A DNA stretch of 64,000 bases from JBOGIG01 sp050742455 (lineage in GTDB: Bacteria; Actinomycetota; Acidimicrobiia; Acidimicrobiales; JBOGIG01), in NCBI GenBank assembly GCA_050742455.1, contig JBOGIG010000111.1, forward strand, positions 1 through 64,000. The letters are read 5' to 3'. Below, piece after piece: positions 49,186 through 58,331 of the stretch; position 1 is the first letter of the stretch; every line of letters begins with the position of its first letter. The position numbers and the translations under genes are program-made. The notes under the pieces are model-generated. The model was not told where the DNA came from. It did no database searches and saw nothing but the letters and a program-made list of their open reading frames with translations.

Positions 49186-52100
49186 GTGGGGCCGTATAGG
49201 GTTGGCCCAATCGACGCTTTCGCCCACCTGCATGTACACACCGAGTACTCGATGTTGGACGGCGCGGCGCGGATCGCCGACGCGGTGTCGGCCGCCGTGG
49301 CCGACGGACAGCCTGCACTGGGGATCACCGATCACGGCAACATGTATGGCGTCTTGGACTTCTACAAGGAGTGCAAAGCTCAAGGGGTCGTGCCGGTCAT
49401 CGGCAGCGAGGCCTATATGGCTCTGGAGAGCCGTCACGAGCGGCCGGTTCGCCGTAGCGGGCATCTGGACGACACCGGGGGTAACGGCGACGGAGGTCAA
49501 AAGCTCTACTACCACCTGACCGTGCTGGCCGAGACCACCACCGGCTACTACAACTTGATGAAGCTGTCTTCGGCCGCTTTCCTGGACGGTTACTACTACA
49601 AGCCCCGCCTGGACTGGGAGCTACTGGAGAGACACCACGAGGGCATCATCGCCACCACCGGGTGCTTGGGGGGCGTTGTCCTTCAGGCTCTGCTGCGCGA
49701 CGACGTTGGAGAGGCCACGCGGCTGGCCGCCAGGCTTCAGGACATCATGGGCCGCGACAATCTATTCGTCGAGCTACAGGACCACGGCCTGGCCGCCCAA
49801 CGCAGGACCAATCCGGCGCTGATCGAACTGGCGCATACCATTGGGGCACCGCTGCTCGCCACCAACGACAGTCACTACACCCATCGGGGCGACGCCATGG
49901 CCCACGATGCACTCTTGTGTGTTCAGACCGGATCGCTGGTCAGCGATCCCAAGCGCCTTCGATTCGAGGGTCAAGAGCACTACCTGAAGAGCGCGGCGGA
50001 AATGCGCTCGCTGTTCTCCGAGGTGCCCGAGGCCTGCGACAACACCCTTTTGATCGGCGAACGGGCCCGGGTTGAGATCGAGTTCGGCAAGCCCAAGCTG
50101 CCCGAATTCCCCGTGCCAGATCGATTCGGCGCCGACACCTACGAGGAGTCCGCCAACGCTTACCTTCGCCACCTCACACAGGAGGGGGCAGCGCTGCGTT
50201 ACGGCTCCGAGCTTCGGCGCGAAGTGGTCGAGAGACTTGATTACGAACTCGGGGTCATCTCGGATATGGGCTTTTCGGCTTATTTCCTGGTGGTGTGGGA
50301 CCTCATCCGCTACGCCCGGGACAACGGGATCCGGGTAGGTCCGGGCCGGGGTTCGGCAGCCGGATGCTGCGTCGCCTACTGCCTACGGATAGTGGACATC
50401 GATCCCATCGCCTACGACCTGCTGTTCGAGCGCTTCCTCAACCCGGGCCGCAAGCAGATGCCCGACATCGACATGGACTTCGACGAGCGATACCGGGCCG
50501 ACATGATCCGCTACGCCACCGATCGCTACGGCTGGGACCACGTGGCCCAGATCGTGACCTTCTCGACGATCAAGGCCAGGGCCGCGGTGCGCGACGCGGC
50601 CCGGGTACTGGGGTTTTCTTACGGGGTGGGGGACAAGATCGCCAAGGCCATGCCTCCCCTCGTCATGGGGCGGGACACGCCCCTGTGGGCCTGTCTGGAT
50701 CGCAGCGCCGGACACGAGGACGGCTTCGTGGCAGCGGCCGATCTGCGCGCCATGTACGAGACCGATCCCGAGGCGGCACAAGTAATCGACGTGGCCCGAG
50801 GTCTGGAGGGGCTGCGCCGCCAGGATGGCATCCACGCCGCTGCTGTGGTCATCACCCAGGACCCCCTGACCGACTATCTGCCTATCCAGCGCAAGCCGGA
50901 CCAGAACACCCGGGTCGAGGATGCCCCCGTCGTCACCCAGTACGAGATGCATGGCGTCGAGGAGCTGGGCCTGCTGAAAATGGACTTCCTGGGGCTGAGG
51001 AACCTCAGCGTGATCGAGAAGACCCTGGATCTGGTGGAGGCATCTGGCCAAAAGCGCCCTGACATCGACCAGGTGGCCACCGACGACGAAGCTACGTTCG
51101 CCATGCTGCGCAGGGGGGACTCCATCGGAGTGTTCCAGCTGGAAGGGGCGGCTATGCGAGCCCTGTTGCGCTCTTTGGCCCCGACCACCTTCGACGACGT
51201 GGCAGCCTTGGTGGCCCTATACCGGCCCGGGCCAATGGCGGCCAACATGCACAACGACTACGCCGATCGGAAGAACAAGCGCCAGGCCATCACCTACCTT
51301 CACCCCGACCTCGAGGATCTGTTGGGCGATACCTATGGGCTCATGATCTATCAGGAGTCGGTCATGCGGGTGGCCCAGCGCTTTGCCGGTTACTCGTTGG
51401 AAGAAGCCGACAACCTGCGCAAGGCTTGCGGGAAGAAGATCAGGGCACTCCTTGCCGCCGAGCGGGAGAAGTTCGTGCAGGGCTGCATCACCACCGGCTA
51501 CGGGGCCGAATTGGGGACCAAGCTCTTCGACATCATCGAGCCGTTTGCCGACTATGCCTTCAACAAGAGCCACTCCTACGGCTACGGACTGGTCAGTTAC
51601 CAAACTGCCTGGCTCAAGGCCAATCACCCGGTCGAATACTTCGCTGCCCTACTGACCAGCGTAAAGGACGACAAGGACAAGACCGGGGTCTACCTGTCGG
51701 AGTGCCGGTCCAGGGGCATCACCGTCCTGGTCCCCGATGTAAACGTCTCCGAATCTGACTTCACCGCCCGACGGGGTGATCCGGCCGGTGGGTCCGATGC
51801 CATACCGTTTGGCCTGTCTGCCGTTCGCAACGTGGGCGAGGCCCTGGTCGCCCGCATCGTGACCGAGCGGGAATCGGGAGGACCTTTTGGCGACTTCTAC
51901 GACTTCTGCCAGAGGGTCGATCCCTTGGTCCTGAACAAGCGGACGATTGAATCCCTGGTCAAGGCCGGAGCTTTTGACTCGCTCGGCCATCCCCGCAAGG
52001 GCCTGTGCCTGGTGTTCGAAGGCGTGGTGGAGGCCACCCTGGCTCGTCGCCGGGAGAACGACCTCGGCATCATGAGCTTGTTCGCCAGTGTGGAGTCGGA

Positions 52101-52782
52101 CGGGAACGGGGATGCGGCCGCCTTTGATGACACCCGCATTCCCATTCCCGACGTCGAGTTCTCCAAGGCCGAGAAGCTGGCCTACGAGAAGGAGATGCTG
52201 GGCCTGTACATCAGCGATCACCCTCTGATGGGTGTAGAAGCGGCCCTGCGCAACCTGTGCGAGGCCAGCTTGGGCGAACTGGTGGAAGGGTCCCGCGACG
52301 GCGAGGTGCGCAAGGTGGGGGGCGTGGTCACCGCCTTGTCCCGGCGCCATACCAAGCGGGGCGAGCTGATGGCCACCTTCACCTTGGAGGACCTGGCGAA
52401 CTCCATGGATGTCTTTGTCTTCCCCAAGTCCATGGCCGAGTACGGAGCGCTACTGGCCGATGACGCCGTGGTAGTTATAAAGGCCCGGTTGGACAACCGT
52501 GACGATCAGCCCAAGCTCATCTGCATGGAGGTCACCCGCCCAGATCTGGCCGCCGTCGGGGTTTCTCCGACCCTGGTGCTCCGCCTACCCGTGGGGTCGC
52601 TCACGACGTCGAAGGTCGATGACTTAAAGAAACTGCTGGTCGACAACCCCGGTCAGTCCGAGGTTCAACTGGTGGTGGGCGAAAAGCGGCTGCGTCTTCC
52701 CGGCCAATTCAAAGTGGACGCCAGAGCCGGGCTGATCGCCGAATTGAGGGTGCTTTTCGGCCCTGACGCGATCGCATCCTGA
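49186..52782 (+). CDS. dnaE: DNA polymerase III alpha subunit
   Basis: Replicative polymerase of the C family. The PHP domain begins AHLHVHTEYSMLDG and continues to GITDHGNMYGV. The catalytic palm shows GPGRGSAAGCCVAYCLRI and PDIDMDFDERYR (metal aspartates). Later motifs are FQLEGAAMRALLRSL, YNKSHS-like FNKSHSYGYG, and a C-terminal OB fold. The 1198 residues match the DnaE1 form. The start is uncertain: GTG at 49183 and 49186 are the nearest usable codons before the PHP domain, with GGGGGA about 14 nt upstream. No ImuA/ImuB cassette is nearby, so DnaE1 rather than DnaE2 is preferred. Confidence 0.95.
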   Translation: MGPYRVGPIDAFAHLHVHTEYSMLDGAARIADAVSAAVADGQPALGITDHGNMYGVLDFYKECKAQGVVPVIGSEAYMALESRHERPVRRSGHLDDTGGNGDGGQKLYYHLTVLAETTTGYYNLMKLSSAAFLDGYYYKPRLDWELLERHHEGIIATTGCLGGVVLQALLRDDVGEATRLAARLQDIMGRDNLFVELQDHGLAAQRRTNPALIELAHTIGAPLLATNDSHYTHRGDAMAHDALLCVQTGSLVSDPKRLRFEGQEHYLKSAAEMRSLFSEVPEACDNTLLIGERARVEIEFGKPKLPEFPVPDRFGADTYEESANAYLRHLTQEGAALRYGSELRREVVERLDYELGVISDMGFSAYFLVVWDLIRYARDNGIRVGPGRGSAAGCCVAYCLRIVDIDPIAYDLLFERFLNPGRKQMPDIDMDFDERYRADMIRYATDRYGWDHVAQIVTFSTIKARAAVRDAARVLGFSYGVGDKIAKAMPPLVMGRDTPLWACLDRSAGHEDGFVAAADLRAMYETDPEAAQVIDVARGLEGLRRQDGIHAAAVVITQDPLTDYLPIQRKPDQNTRVEDAPVVTQYEMHGVEELGLLKMDFLGLRNLSVIEKTLDLVEASGQKRPDIDQVATDDEATFAMLRRGDSIGVFQLEGAAMRALLRSLAPTTFDDVAALVALYRPGPMAANMHNDYADRKNKRQAITYLHPDLEDLLGDTYGLMIYQESVMRVAQRFAGYSLEEADNLRKACGKKIRALLAAEREKFVQGCITTGYGAELGTKLFDIIEPFADYAFNKSHSYGYGLVSYQTAWLKANHPVEYFAALLTSVKDDKDKTGVYLSECRSRGITVLVPDVNVSESDFTARRGDPAGGSDAIPFGLSAVRNVGEALVARIVTERESGGPFGDFYDFCQRVDPLVLNKRTIESLVKAGAFDSLGHPRKGLCLVFEGVVEATLARRRENDLGIMSLFASVESDGNGDAAAFDDTRIPIPDVEFSKAEKLAYEKEMLGLYISDHPLMGVEAALRNLCEASLGELVEGSRDGEVRKVGGVVTALSRRHTKRGELMATFTLEDLANSMDVFVFPKSMAEYGALLADDAVVVIKARLDNRDDQPKLICMEVTRPDLAAVGVSPTLVLRLPVGSLTTSKVDDLKKLLVDNPGQSEVQLVVGEKRLRLPGQFKVDARAGLIAELRVLFGPDAIAS

Positions 52783-52843
52783 CCGGCGCCGCAGGGCCGT
52801 GGTCACCCTCACGTGGAAAGGCAGGCCGTTCATCCCGTAACCT

Positions 52844-52856
52844 GTATCGGAGATAC
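52844..52856. promoter_or_regulatory. Small palindrome upstream of the gene at 52872
   Basis: GTATC and GATAC arms flank GGA within CCTGTATCGGAGATACGAAC. It could be an operator, or part of a promoter with TAACCT at 52838. Confidence 0.3.
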
Positions 52857-52871
52857 GAACCGCACGGATGG

Positions 52872-53567
52872 ATGGGAGTGCTGAACAGGCCCATGACAAT
52901 CGCAATTGAAACCAAGGACTGCACGGCACTGAGCGACGCGGAGCTGGCCGAGATGGCCGATATCTGCACCGACGGGCCGGCCGGCTTTGATATGGGCTTT
53001 ATTTCCAAGCAACGCGACGAGTGGGTGCTGGTGAGCCAGGCCCGCGACGGCATCAAGTTGGTTGGGTTTGCCTTTTCGACCCTGGAGCGCATTGGCGGCA
53101 CGCCTTCGATGTTGATCGGCGTCGCTTCCATCAAGCGCAACTCCAAACGGGACAGTGTATTGAAAGCGGTCATGGCCGCCCTGTATCGACGCGCCGTCCT
53201 GGCTTTCCCCGACGAGGACGTGCTGGTCGGGACGCGCCTGGCCAACCCGGGGGCCTTTGGCGCGTTCAAGGGTTTGGAGGACATCGTCCCCCGCCCTGGC
53301 CACAAGGCGTCGGGCGAAGAGCGGGCCTGGGGCCGGCGCCTGGCCAAGCGCTTCGGGGTGGAGGGCCGCATCGATGATCGAACATTCATTCTGGGGGGGG
53401 ATGAGTCTCCTGCCGGTTTGCTCGACCACACAGCTCTCAAGCCAGAAGCAATCGCCACCGACGTGACCGCATTCTTCGATCCCCTCGATGCGTCGAGGCG
53501 TGACACCCTGGTGGCATTCGGATGGGCCATGGCCGAGGACCTGGCCTCGGGCAAACTCGGCCGCTGA
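52872..53567 (+). CDS. Unrecognised protein, possibly GNAT-like
   Basis: The 231-residue soluble protein is not assigned. The first half has an alternating strand pattern around WVLVSQARDGIKLVGFAFSTLERIGG and SMLIGVASIKRNSKRDSVLKAVMAALYRRAVL, which resembles the layout of GNAT acetyltransferases; no clear acetyl-CoA loop (Q/RxxGxG/A) is seen. The second half has AFGAFKGLEDIVPRPG and an acidic end. No membrane segment or signal peptide. The start is ATG 52872; ATG 52893 (MTIAIETKD) is an alternative. It stands between dnaE and a patatin, probably transcribed alone. Confidence 0.6.
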   Translation: MGVLNRPMTIAIETKDCTALSDAELAEMADICTDGPAGFDMGFISKQRDEWVLVSQARDGIKLVGFAFSTLERIGGTPSMLIGVASIKRNSKRDSVLKAVMAALYRRAVLAFPDEDVLVGTRLANPGAFGAFKGLEDIVPRPGHKASGEERAWGRRLAKRFGVEGRIDDRTFILGGDESPAGLLDHTALKPEAIATDVTAFFDPLDASRRDTLVAFGWAMAEDLASGKLGR

Positions 53568-53715
53568 GTCCCCACACTTCGGCCTTGGAGCCACGGGATT
53601 CGGCATCGGGCCGGGACCGACGGCGCTCTCGACGGGGGTTGAAGGACGTCACCGCCGAGCATAACTCCGATGTGCCTCCACCACTTTCGACCGGCCGGCG
53701 ACCAAACTGGGCATC

Positions 53716-54657
53716 ATGAAGGTCGGTTTGGTTCTGGGAGCAGGTGGCACAGCAGGGCTGGCCTATCACGCTGGGGTGCTACACGCCCTGTCCGAGGTGA
53801 CCGGTCTTGACTCGACCGCCGTCGATCTGATTGTGGGAACCAGCGCCGGGAGCGTCGCCGGGGCCTACCTTCGCAGCGGGTGGACCGCCAACGACCTATG
53901 GGACGAGACGGTGGGCCAGGCGGGCGCGCTCCAACCCGACATGGAGATCTTGGCCCCGGCCTTCAAGTCAGGTTTGGACCTGGTGCGCCGAACGCTCGGC
54001 TCGGCCTATGTCGTCGGCGTGAGCCTGGCCCATATGCCGAGCGTGCCCATGCCCGGGCTGTTGCGGCGGGCGTTCCCGGGCGGACTCTTCCTCATGGCCG
54101 ATGGAGAAACCCATATTGCCGCCCAATTGCACAGGGGCTGGCCCGACCGGGCCCTATGGCTGTGCGCCGCAGACCTGGTGTCGGGCCATCGGGTGGTGCT
54201 GGGTCAAGACCCCGACGATCCGCTGTCGCTCCGCCGAGCAGTCATGGCGTCATGTGCCATACCGGCCGTATATTCGCCCGTGCGTTCCCGGGGACGGGTG
54301 CTGGTGGACGGCGGCCTGGTCTCCACCACCAACCTGGACTTGGCCGCCGACGCGGGCTGTGACCTGATCATCGGCGTGGCGCCCATGGCCTACGACCCAT
54401 CCGACCCCCCCAATGCGCTGCACCGTGCATTGCGTCGCATCCCCTCGCGGTCATTGTCCTTCGAGGCCGCCCGAGCCCGTCGCCAAGGGTCCCGGGTCGT
54501 CCTCATCCGCCCCACCTCGTCAGAGATCGACCTGCACGGGCTCAATCTGATGCGCCGCGATGGCCTGGATGCCATTGCCCAGGCCGCCTACGACGCTACT
54601 GCCCGCACCCTGGGAAGCGGGGCCTTGCGCTCCGTTGTCAACGAAGTCGCCGCCTGA
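53716..54657 (+). CDS. Patatin-like phospholipase
   Basis: Serine lipase/acyl hydrolase with a Ser-Asp dyad. The oxyanion loop GAGGTAGLAYHAG is at residues 9-20, the nucleophile elbow is VGTSAGS (GxSxG), and DGGLVSTTNLDLA gives the catalytic Asp. The 313 residues are a little longer than the minimal domain. The location is probably cytosolic or membrane-associated, and the lipid substrate is unknown. CAAACT 7 nt before the ATG may be a weak -10 for a leaderless start. A 23-bp duplication spans its stop codon. Confidence 0.9.
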   Translation: MKVGLVLGAGGTAGLAYHAGVLHALSEVTGLDSTAVDLIVGTSAGSVAGAYLRSGWTANDLWDETVGQAGALQPDMEILAPAFKSGLDLVRRTLGSAYVVGVSLAHMPSVPMPGLLRRAFPGGLFLMADGETHIAAQLHRGWPDRALWLCAADLVSGHRVVLGQDPDDPLSLRRAVMASCAIPAVYSPVRSRGRVLVDGGLVSTTNLDLAADAGCDLIIGVAPMAYDPSDPPNALHRALRRIPSRSLSFEAARARRQGSRVVLIRPTSSEIDLHGLNLMRRDGLDAIAQAAYDATARTLGSGALRSVVNEVAA

Positions 54658-54691
54658 GCCACCCCCTGGTCGCCGCCTGAGCCATCCCCTG
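54646..54691. repeat. 23-bp tandem duplication over the patatin stop codon
   Basis: Copies 54646-54668 and 54669-54691 differ at one base. The TGA at 54655-54657 is in the first copy. A second, 15-bp repeat with a 22-bp period follows at 54700-54736. Confidence 0.92.
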
Positions 54692-54744
54692 GTCATTCCG
54701 CGGCCCGGTCAGTTCGGCAGAGCGGCCCGGTCAGTTGGCGGCCC

Positions 54745-55422
54745 TCAGGGCCGGGGCAGGGCGGCGGCGACGGTCTTGTAGCATCGGCCGTCGATAGGAG
54801 GCGTCAGCGCCACCAGAAGGTATCTCGGCTTGAAGCCGAGCGCATTGGACAATATGGCGCCTGCCGAGCTGGAACGGCCCGTGGCAGCCAGAGCGGCGAT
54901 CATATGCTCGTCGACGACGGGCAGCACGTGCTCTACCCCGCCCCAGCCGAATCGGCACCGCACTACGTTCTCGCCCGGACGCATCCTCAATTGGGGACCC
55001 TGGTCGGGTCGGACAAGGCTCACCGATGGATGGGATCCCTTGATGGACCAGTAGGGAGCGGCCGAGCCGGGAAAGCCGAGCAGGCCCTTGCCGGCGGGGG
55101 CCAGCAGGGCGGACAGGTAGCGGCGGGCCCTGCGACCTGACAACCGCCCAGTCGCATGAGGCACTCCTGTCAGGTTCACGGCCTCGGGTCGCGCCGGATC
55201 ATCCAGGTCGTCCCCAGGAGCGATTGTGGCCGAGACCGTGTCAAAGGTGGCAAAAGTGCCCGGGCCCGATCCGCCGGGGACGGGAAAGGAGGCCCGGACC
55301 AGCGCCCCCGAACCAAGATCAATCGCCTCGCAGTTCCCCGTCCACGAGGCCAGGATCATGAGGTCAAGGCGGGCTCCGGCGGTCTCGGGTCGGGAAACCT
55401 GCACCGTTGCCGATCTGGGCAT
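54745..55422 (-). CDS. Unrecognised soluble protein coupled to the YyaL-type gene
   Basis: The 225 residues match no family known to me. They read as a beta-rich soluble protein: LMILASWTGNCEAIDLG, FATFDTVSATIAPGDDLDD, VRCRFGWGGVEHVLPVVDEHM and GFKPRYLLVALTPPID. There is no signal peptide, membrane helix or repeated motif. The ATG at 55422 lies 4 nt after the stop of the YyaL-type gene and has GAGGAG directly before it. A longer frame reaches 55518 within that gene. It is probably made from the same transcript as the thioredoxin-domain protein; nothing else about its job can be said. Confidence 0.6.
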   Translation of the reverse strand: MPRSATVQVSRPETAGARLDLMILASWTGNCEAIDLGSGALVRASFPVPGGSGPGTFATFDTVSATIAPGDDLDDPARPEAVNLTGVPHATGRLSGRRARRYLSALLAPAGKGLLGFPGSAAPYWSIKGSHPSVSLVRPDQGPQLRMRPGENVVRCRFGWGGVEHVLPVVDEHMIAALAATGRSSSAGAILSNALGFKPRYLLVALTPPIDGRCYKTVAAALPRP

Positions 55423-55426
55423 CTCC

Positions 55427-57472
55427 TCATGATGTCCAACTTCGGCCCGGCGCGGGTGGATGCCGGCCTGGCGCGGGGGGATGGCGGGTTTCATCGAGTG
55501 CTCGGTCCAGTTGGCCAAGCGTTGCCGACGGCGTCCGGCAGGTGTATCCCTGGCATACGAACGCCAGGTTATCGCTGCGCCCCTCCCACAGTGGCGAGTC
55601 GTAGCGCTCGCCCCAGGCCAGAACGGATCGAGGCAGGTAGCGGCCCTGAATCCGCCCCACCAGGTCCTGCCGATCCCCGGTCACCACCACGGAGGTGGTC
55701 CCAAAGATCTCGGTATCCACTGCTCCAAGGGCATGGGCAAAGGCCCGGGGTTGGTCAGCCATGGGCCCCGCCAGGGCAGCCAGGATGTCAGTGGCCAAGG
55801 CCGAATAGCGGCGCTGCCCAGTCAGGGCCCCCAGGCGCTGGAGAGCCACGCACGCCACCGAGTTGGCCGCCGGGATCGCCCCATCGAGGATGTCCTGGGG
55901 CCGAACGATCAGCTCTTCGGCATCCGAGCCCGTGGTGAACAGACAACCCTGGCCGTCGATGAAGAGGTCGACCATCGAGTCGGCCGTGGCCCGAGCCTGG
56001 TCTATCCACACTGCCTTCCCGGTCAGCTCGCCCAAGCGAGTGAAGGCATCGGTCAGCCAGGCGTAGTCTCCGGCATAGGCCAGATGGTGTCCCTGTCCAT
56101 TCTGCCAGGAGCGAAGCCAGCGGCCATCGGAGTCCCGACGCGAATTGCGAATCAGGAAGTCCATCACGGCAGCGGCATCGTGGGCCCAGTCAGTCCGTCC
56201 CGTGGCTGCCGCGGCCTGGGCCAGCGCGGACGCGTACATGGCGTTCCATTCGGTCAGGATCTTGCTATCCAGGCCGGGACGGATCCTGGACCGGCGGGCC
56301 TCGAATAAACGGCTGCGGGCCTCGGCCAACCCGGTGTCCCTAACGGTGAGCTCAGAACCCAAGGGGCGATGGAGGATGTTGGCCCCCTCGAAGTTGCCCG
56401 CCGAGGTGACCCCCCAGAACTCCATGGCCACGCGCGCCTGCTCGGGACCGAGCACCTCTTCGATTTGGCTGGGGGTCCAGACATAGAAGCGGCCCTCCGC
56501 CCCCTCCGAGTCGGCGTCCTCGGCCGAGTACAGTCCGCCATCGGGATGGCGCAGATCCCTGCTCACATAGGTTGCGATCTCGTCGGCTAATTCGAGCCAG
56601 GTCGGATCCGATGTGAGCTGCCAGGCGTGGATGTATACCCGGAGCAGGCCGGCCTGGTCGTAGAGCATCTTTTCGAAGTGCGGCACCAGCCATCGGGCAT
56701 CGGTCGAGTACCGTGCGAATCCTCCGCCCAGGTGATCCCTTATCCCCCCGGCAGCCATAGCCCCCAAGGTGGTGGTGGCCATGGACAAGGTGGTGGGGGA
56801 GTCATTGGCCGAGTAGGCCCGAAGGGCCAAGTCGATCATGGACGGTTGCGGGAATTTGGGAGCGGGGCCAAATCCCCCCCACGTGGGGTCGAAGGAAGCC
56901 GACAGGCTGAGTAGGGCCTGGTCGAGCATGCCGGTCCCGGGAAGGAGAGTCCTGGCAGGAATGCGGGTCCGGGCCTCGACCGCATCGCGCAGTTCCTGTC
57001 CGGTTTCGACCAGTTCGTCCCGGCGCTCCTGCCAGGCTCTGGCCACGGCTTCGAGTACCCGGGGGAACCCGGGCAGGCCGTGGCGGTCCTCGGGGGGGAA
57101 GTAGGTGCCGGCCATGAACGGATGGGCCTTCGGTGTCATGAACACGGTCATGGGCCAACCGCCGCTGCCCGTCGTGGCTTGCACGGCCTCCATGTAGACG
57201 GCATCGATGTCGGGCCGTTCCTCCCGGTCCACCTTGATGCACACGAAGTCCGCATTCATCGCTCTTGCCGTGGCCGGGTCCTCGAAGCTCTCATGGGCCA
57301 TCACGTGGCACCAGTGACAGGCCGAGTACCCCACCGACAAGATCACCGGCTTATCCTGTCGGCGAGCCAGTTCGAAGGCCTCGTCACCCCAGGGATACCA
57401 GTCCACCGGGTTGTCCTGGTGTTGAAGCAGATATGGGCTGGTCTCGCCGGCCAGATGGTTCTTGCCCGTCAC
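55427..57472 (-). CDS. YyaL/spermatogenesis-associated protein 20-type thioredoxin-domain protein
   Basis: The family has an N-terminal thioredoxin-like domain and a C-terminal (alpha/alpha)6 glycoside-hydrolase-like barrel. The first part shows AGETSPYLLQHQDNPVDWYP and YSACHWCHVMAHESF (CxxC as CHWC), then KVDREERPDID and GGWPMTVFMTP. The barrel has LGGGFARYSTDARWLVPHFEKMLYDQ and EDADSEGAEG. The GTG at 57472 is chosen because the conserved part starts TGKNHLAGETSPY; 681 residues are normal. The substrate is unknown. The C-terminus ends in a 21-bp repeat (RHPPAPG). Confidence 0.92.
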   Translation of the reverse strand: MTGKNHLAGETSPYLLQHQDNPVDWYPWGDEAFELARRQDKPVILSVGYSACHWCHVMAHESFEDPATARAMNADFVCIKVDREERPDIDAVYMEAVQATTGSGGWPMTVFMTPKAHPFMAGTYFPPEDRHGLPGFPRVLEAVARAWQERRDELVETGQELRDAVEARTRIPARTLLPGTGMLDQALLSLSASFDPTWGGFGPAPKFPQPSMIDLALRAYSANDSPTTLSMATTTLGAMAAGGIRDHLGGGFARYSTDARWLVPHFEKMLYDQAGLLRVYIHAWQLTSDPTWLELADEIATYVSRDLRHPDGGLYSAEDADSEGAEGRFYVWTPSQIEEVLGPEQARVAMEFWGVTSAGNFEGANILHRPLGSELTVRDTGLAEARSRLFEARRSRIRPGLDSKILTEWNAMYASALAQAAAATGRTDWAHDAAAVMDFLIRNSRRDSDGRWLRSWQNGQGHHLAYAGDYAWLTDAFTRLGELTGKAVWIDQARATADSMVDLFIDGQGCLFTTGSDAEELIVRPQDILDGAIPAANSVACVALQRLGALTGQRRYSALATDILAALAGPMADQPRAFAHALGAVDTEIFGTTSVVVTGDRQDLVGRIQGRYLPRSVLAWGERYDSPLWEGRSDNLAFVCQGYTCRTPSATLGQLDRALDETRHPPAPGRHPPAPGRSWTS
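55443..55484. repeat. 21-bp tandem repeat at the 3' end of the YyaL-type gene
   Basis: Copies 55443-55463 and 55464-55484 differ at about three bases. They encode RHPPAPG-type segments close to the C-terminus. Confidence 0.8.
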
Positions 57473-57574
57473 CCTTCGAGTCTGGCATGAGCGGGCGCCG
57501 CTTCGGGCGGGCCTTCCCCGAGCCTGGCCTTCCCCCGGCCTTCCTGCCTTCCCCTGGCCGAGCCCGCCCCCCGG

Positions 57575-57580
57575 TAGGGT
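57575..57580 (+). promoter_or_regulatory. Candidate -10 element (TAGGGT), leaderless start
   Basis: TAGGGT ends 7 nt before the ATG at 57588, in the 115-bp divergent gap to the YyaL-type gene. Confidence 0.5.
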
Positions 57581-57587
57581 CTCGCCC

Positions 57588-58331
57588 ATGGAACTGAGAC
57601 TGGACAACAGGGTGGCGCTCGTCACCGGGGCATCGAGGGGGATAGGGCGGGCCATCGCAGCGGCCTATGCCGAAGCGGGAGCCAGGGTGGTGATCTCGTC
57701 GAGGAAGAAGGCCGCCCTGCAAGAGGCGGCCGGCGCAATGAAGGGCGAGGTGGCCGTGTTCGAGGCCAACGCCGGGGACCCCGATGCCGCCCAGGCCTGC
57801 GTAGCCTTTGCCTTAGAAACCTTCGGAGCCTTGGACATCCTGGTCAACAATGCCGCCACCAATCCCTACATGGGACCGCTGATGGGAATATCCGTCAGCC
57901 AGGCTGATAAGACCGTCCAGGTCAACCAGAGGGGGACCCTGGTGTGGACCCAGGCGGCATGGAATGCGGCTATGGCCGATCGAGGCGGATGTGTCATCAA
58001 TGTGGCGTCGATCGGGGGGTTGAGCGTCGAAACCTCGATCGCTTATTACAACGTGACCAAGGCCGCCGTCATCCATCTGACCCGCCAGATGGCGGCCGAG
58101 ATGGCTCCCGGAGTCCGGGTCAATGCCATTGCTCCGGGACTCGTCAAGACGGATATGGCCCGGGCCCTGTGGGAAGCCAACGAGAGGGCCATCGCCGACC
58201 GACTCCCTCTCCGGCGACTCGGAGAGCCATCCGACATCGCCGATTCGGCCGTGTTCCTGGCCAGCGACGCCGCGTCGTGGATAACGGGCCAGACCTTGGT
58301 GGTCGATGGGGGAGCGCTTATTGCCCGCTGA
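57588..58331 (+). CDS. Short-chain dehydrogenase/reductase, FabG-like
   Basis: NAD(P)-dependent oxidoreductase of the classical SDR type. The cofactor loop VTGASRGIGRAIA, NNAATNP, active-site Ser region NVASIGG, YYNVTKAA (catalytic Tyr and Lys) and RLGEPSDIADSAVFLASD are all present. The 247 residues end GQTLVVDGG, as in FabG. NADPH or NADH cannot be told safely, and the substrate is unknown. The ATG at 57588 fits the family N-terminus. Its 3' end overlaps the convergent menE gene by 14 bp. Confidence 0.92.
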   Translation: MELRLDNRVALVTGASRGIGRAIAAAYAEAGARVVISSRKKAALQEAAGAMKGEVAVFEANAGDPDAAQACVAFALETFGALDILVNNAATNPYMGPLMGISVSQADKTVQVNQRGTLVWTQAAWNAAMADRGGCVINVASIGGLSVETSIAYYNVTKAAVIHLTRQMAAEMAPGVRVNAIAPGLVKTDMARALWEANERAIADRLPLRRLGEPSDIADSAVFLASDAASWITGQTLVVDGGALIAR

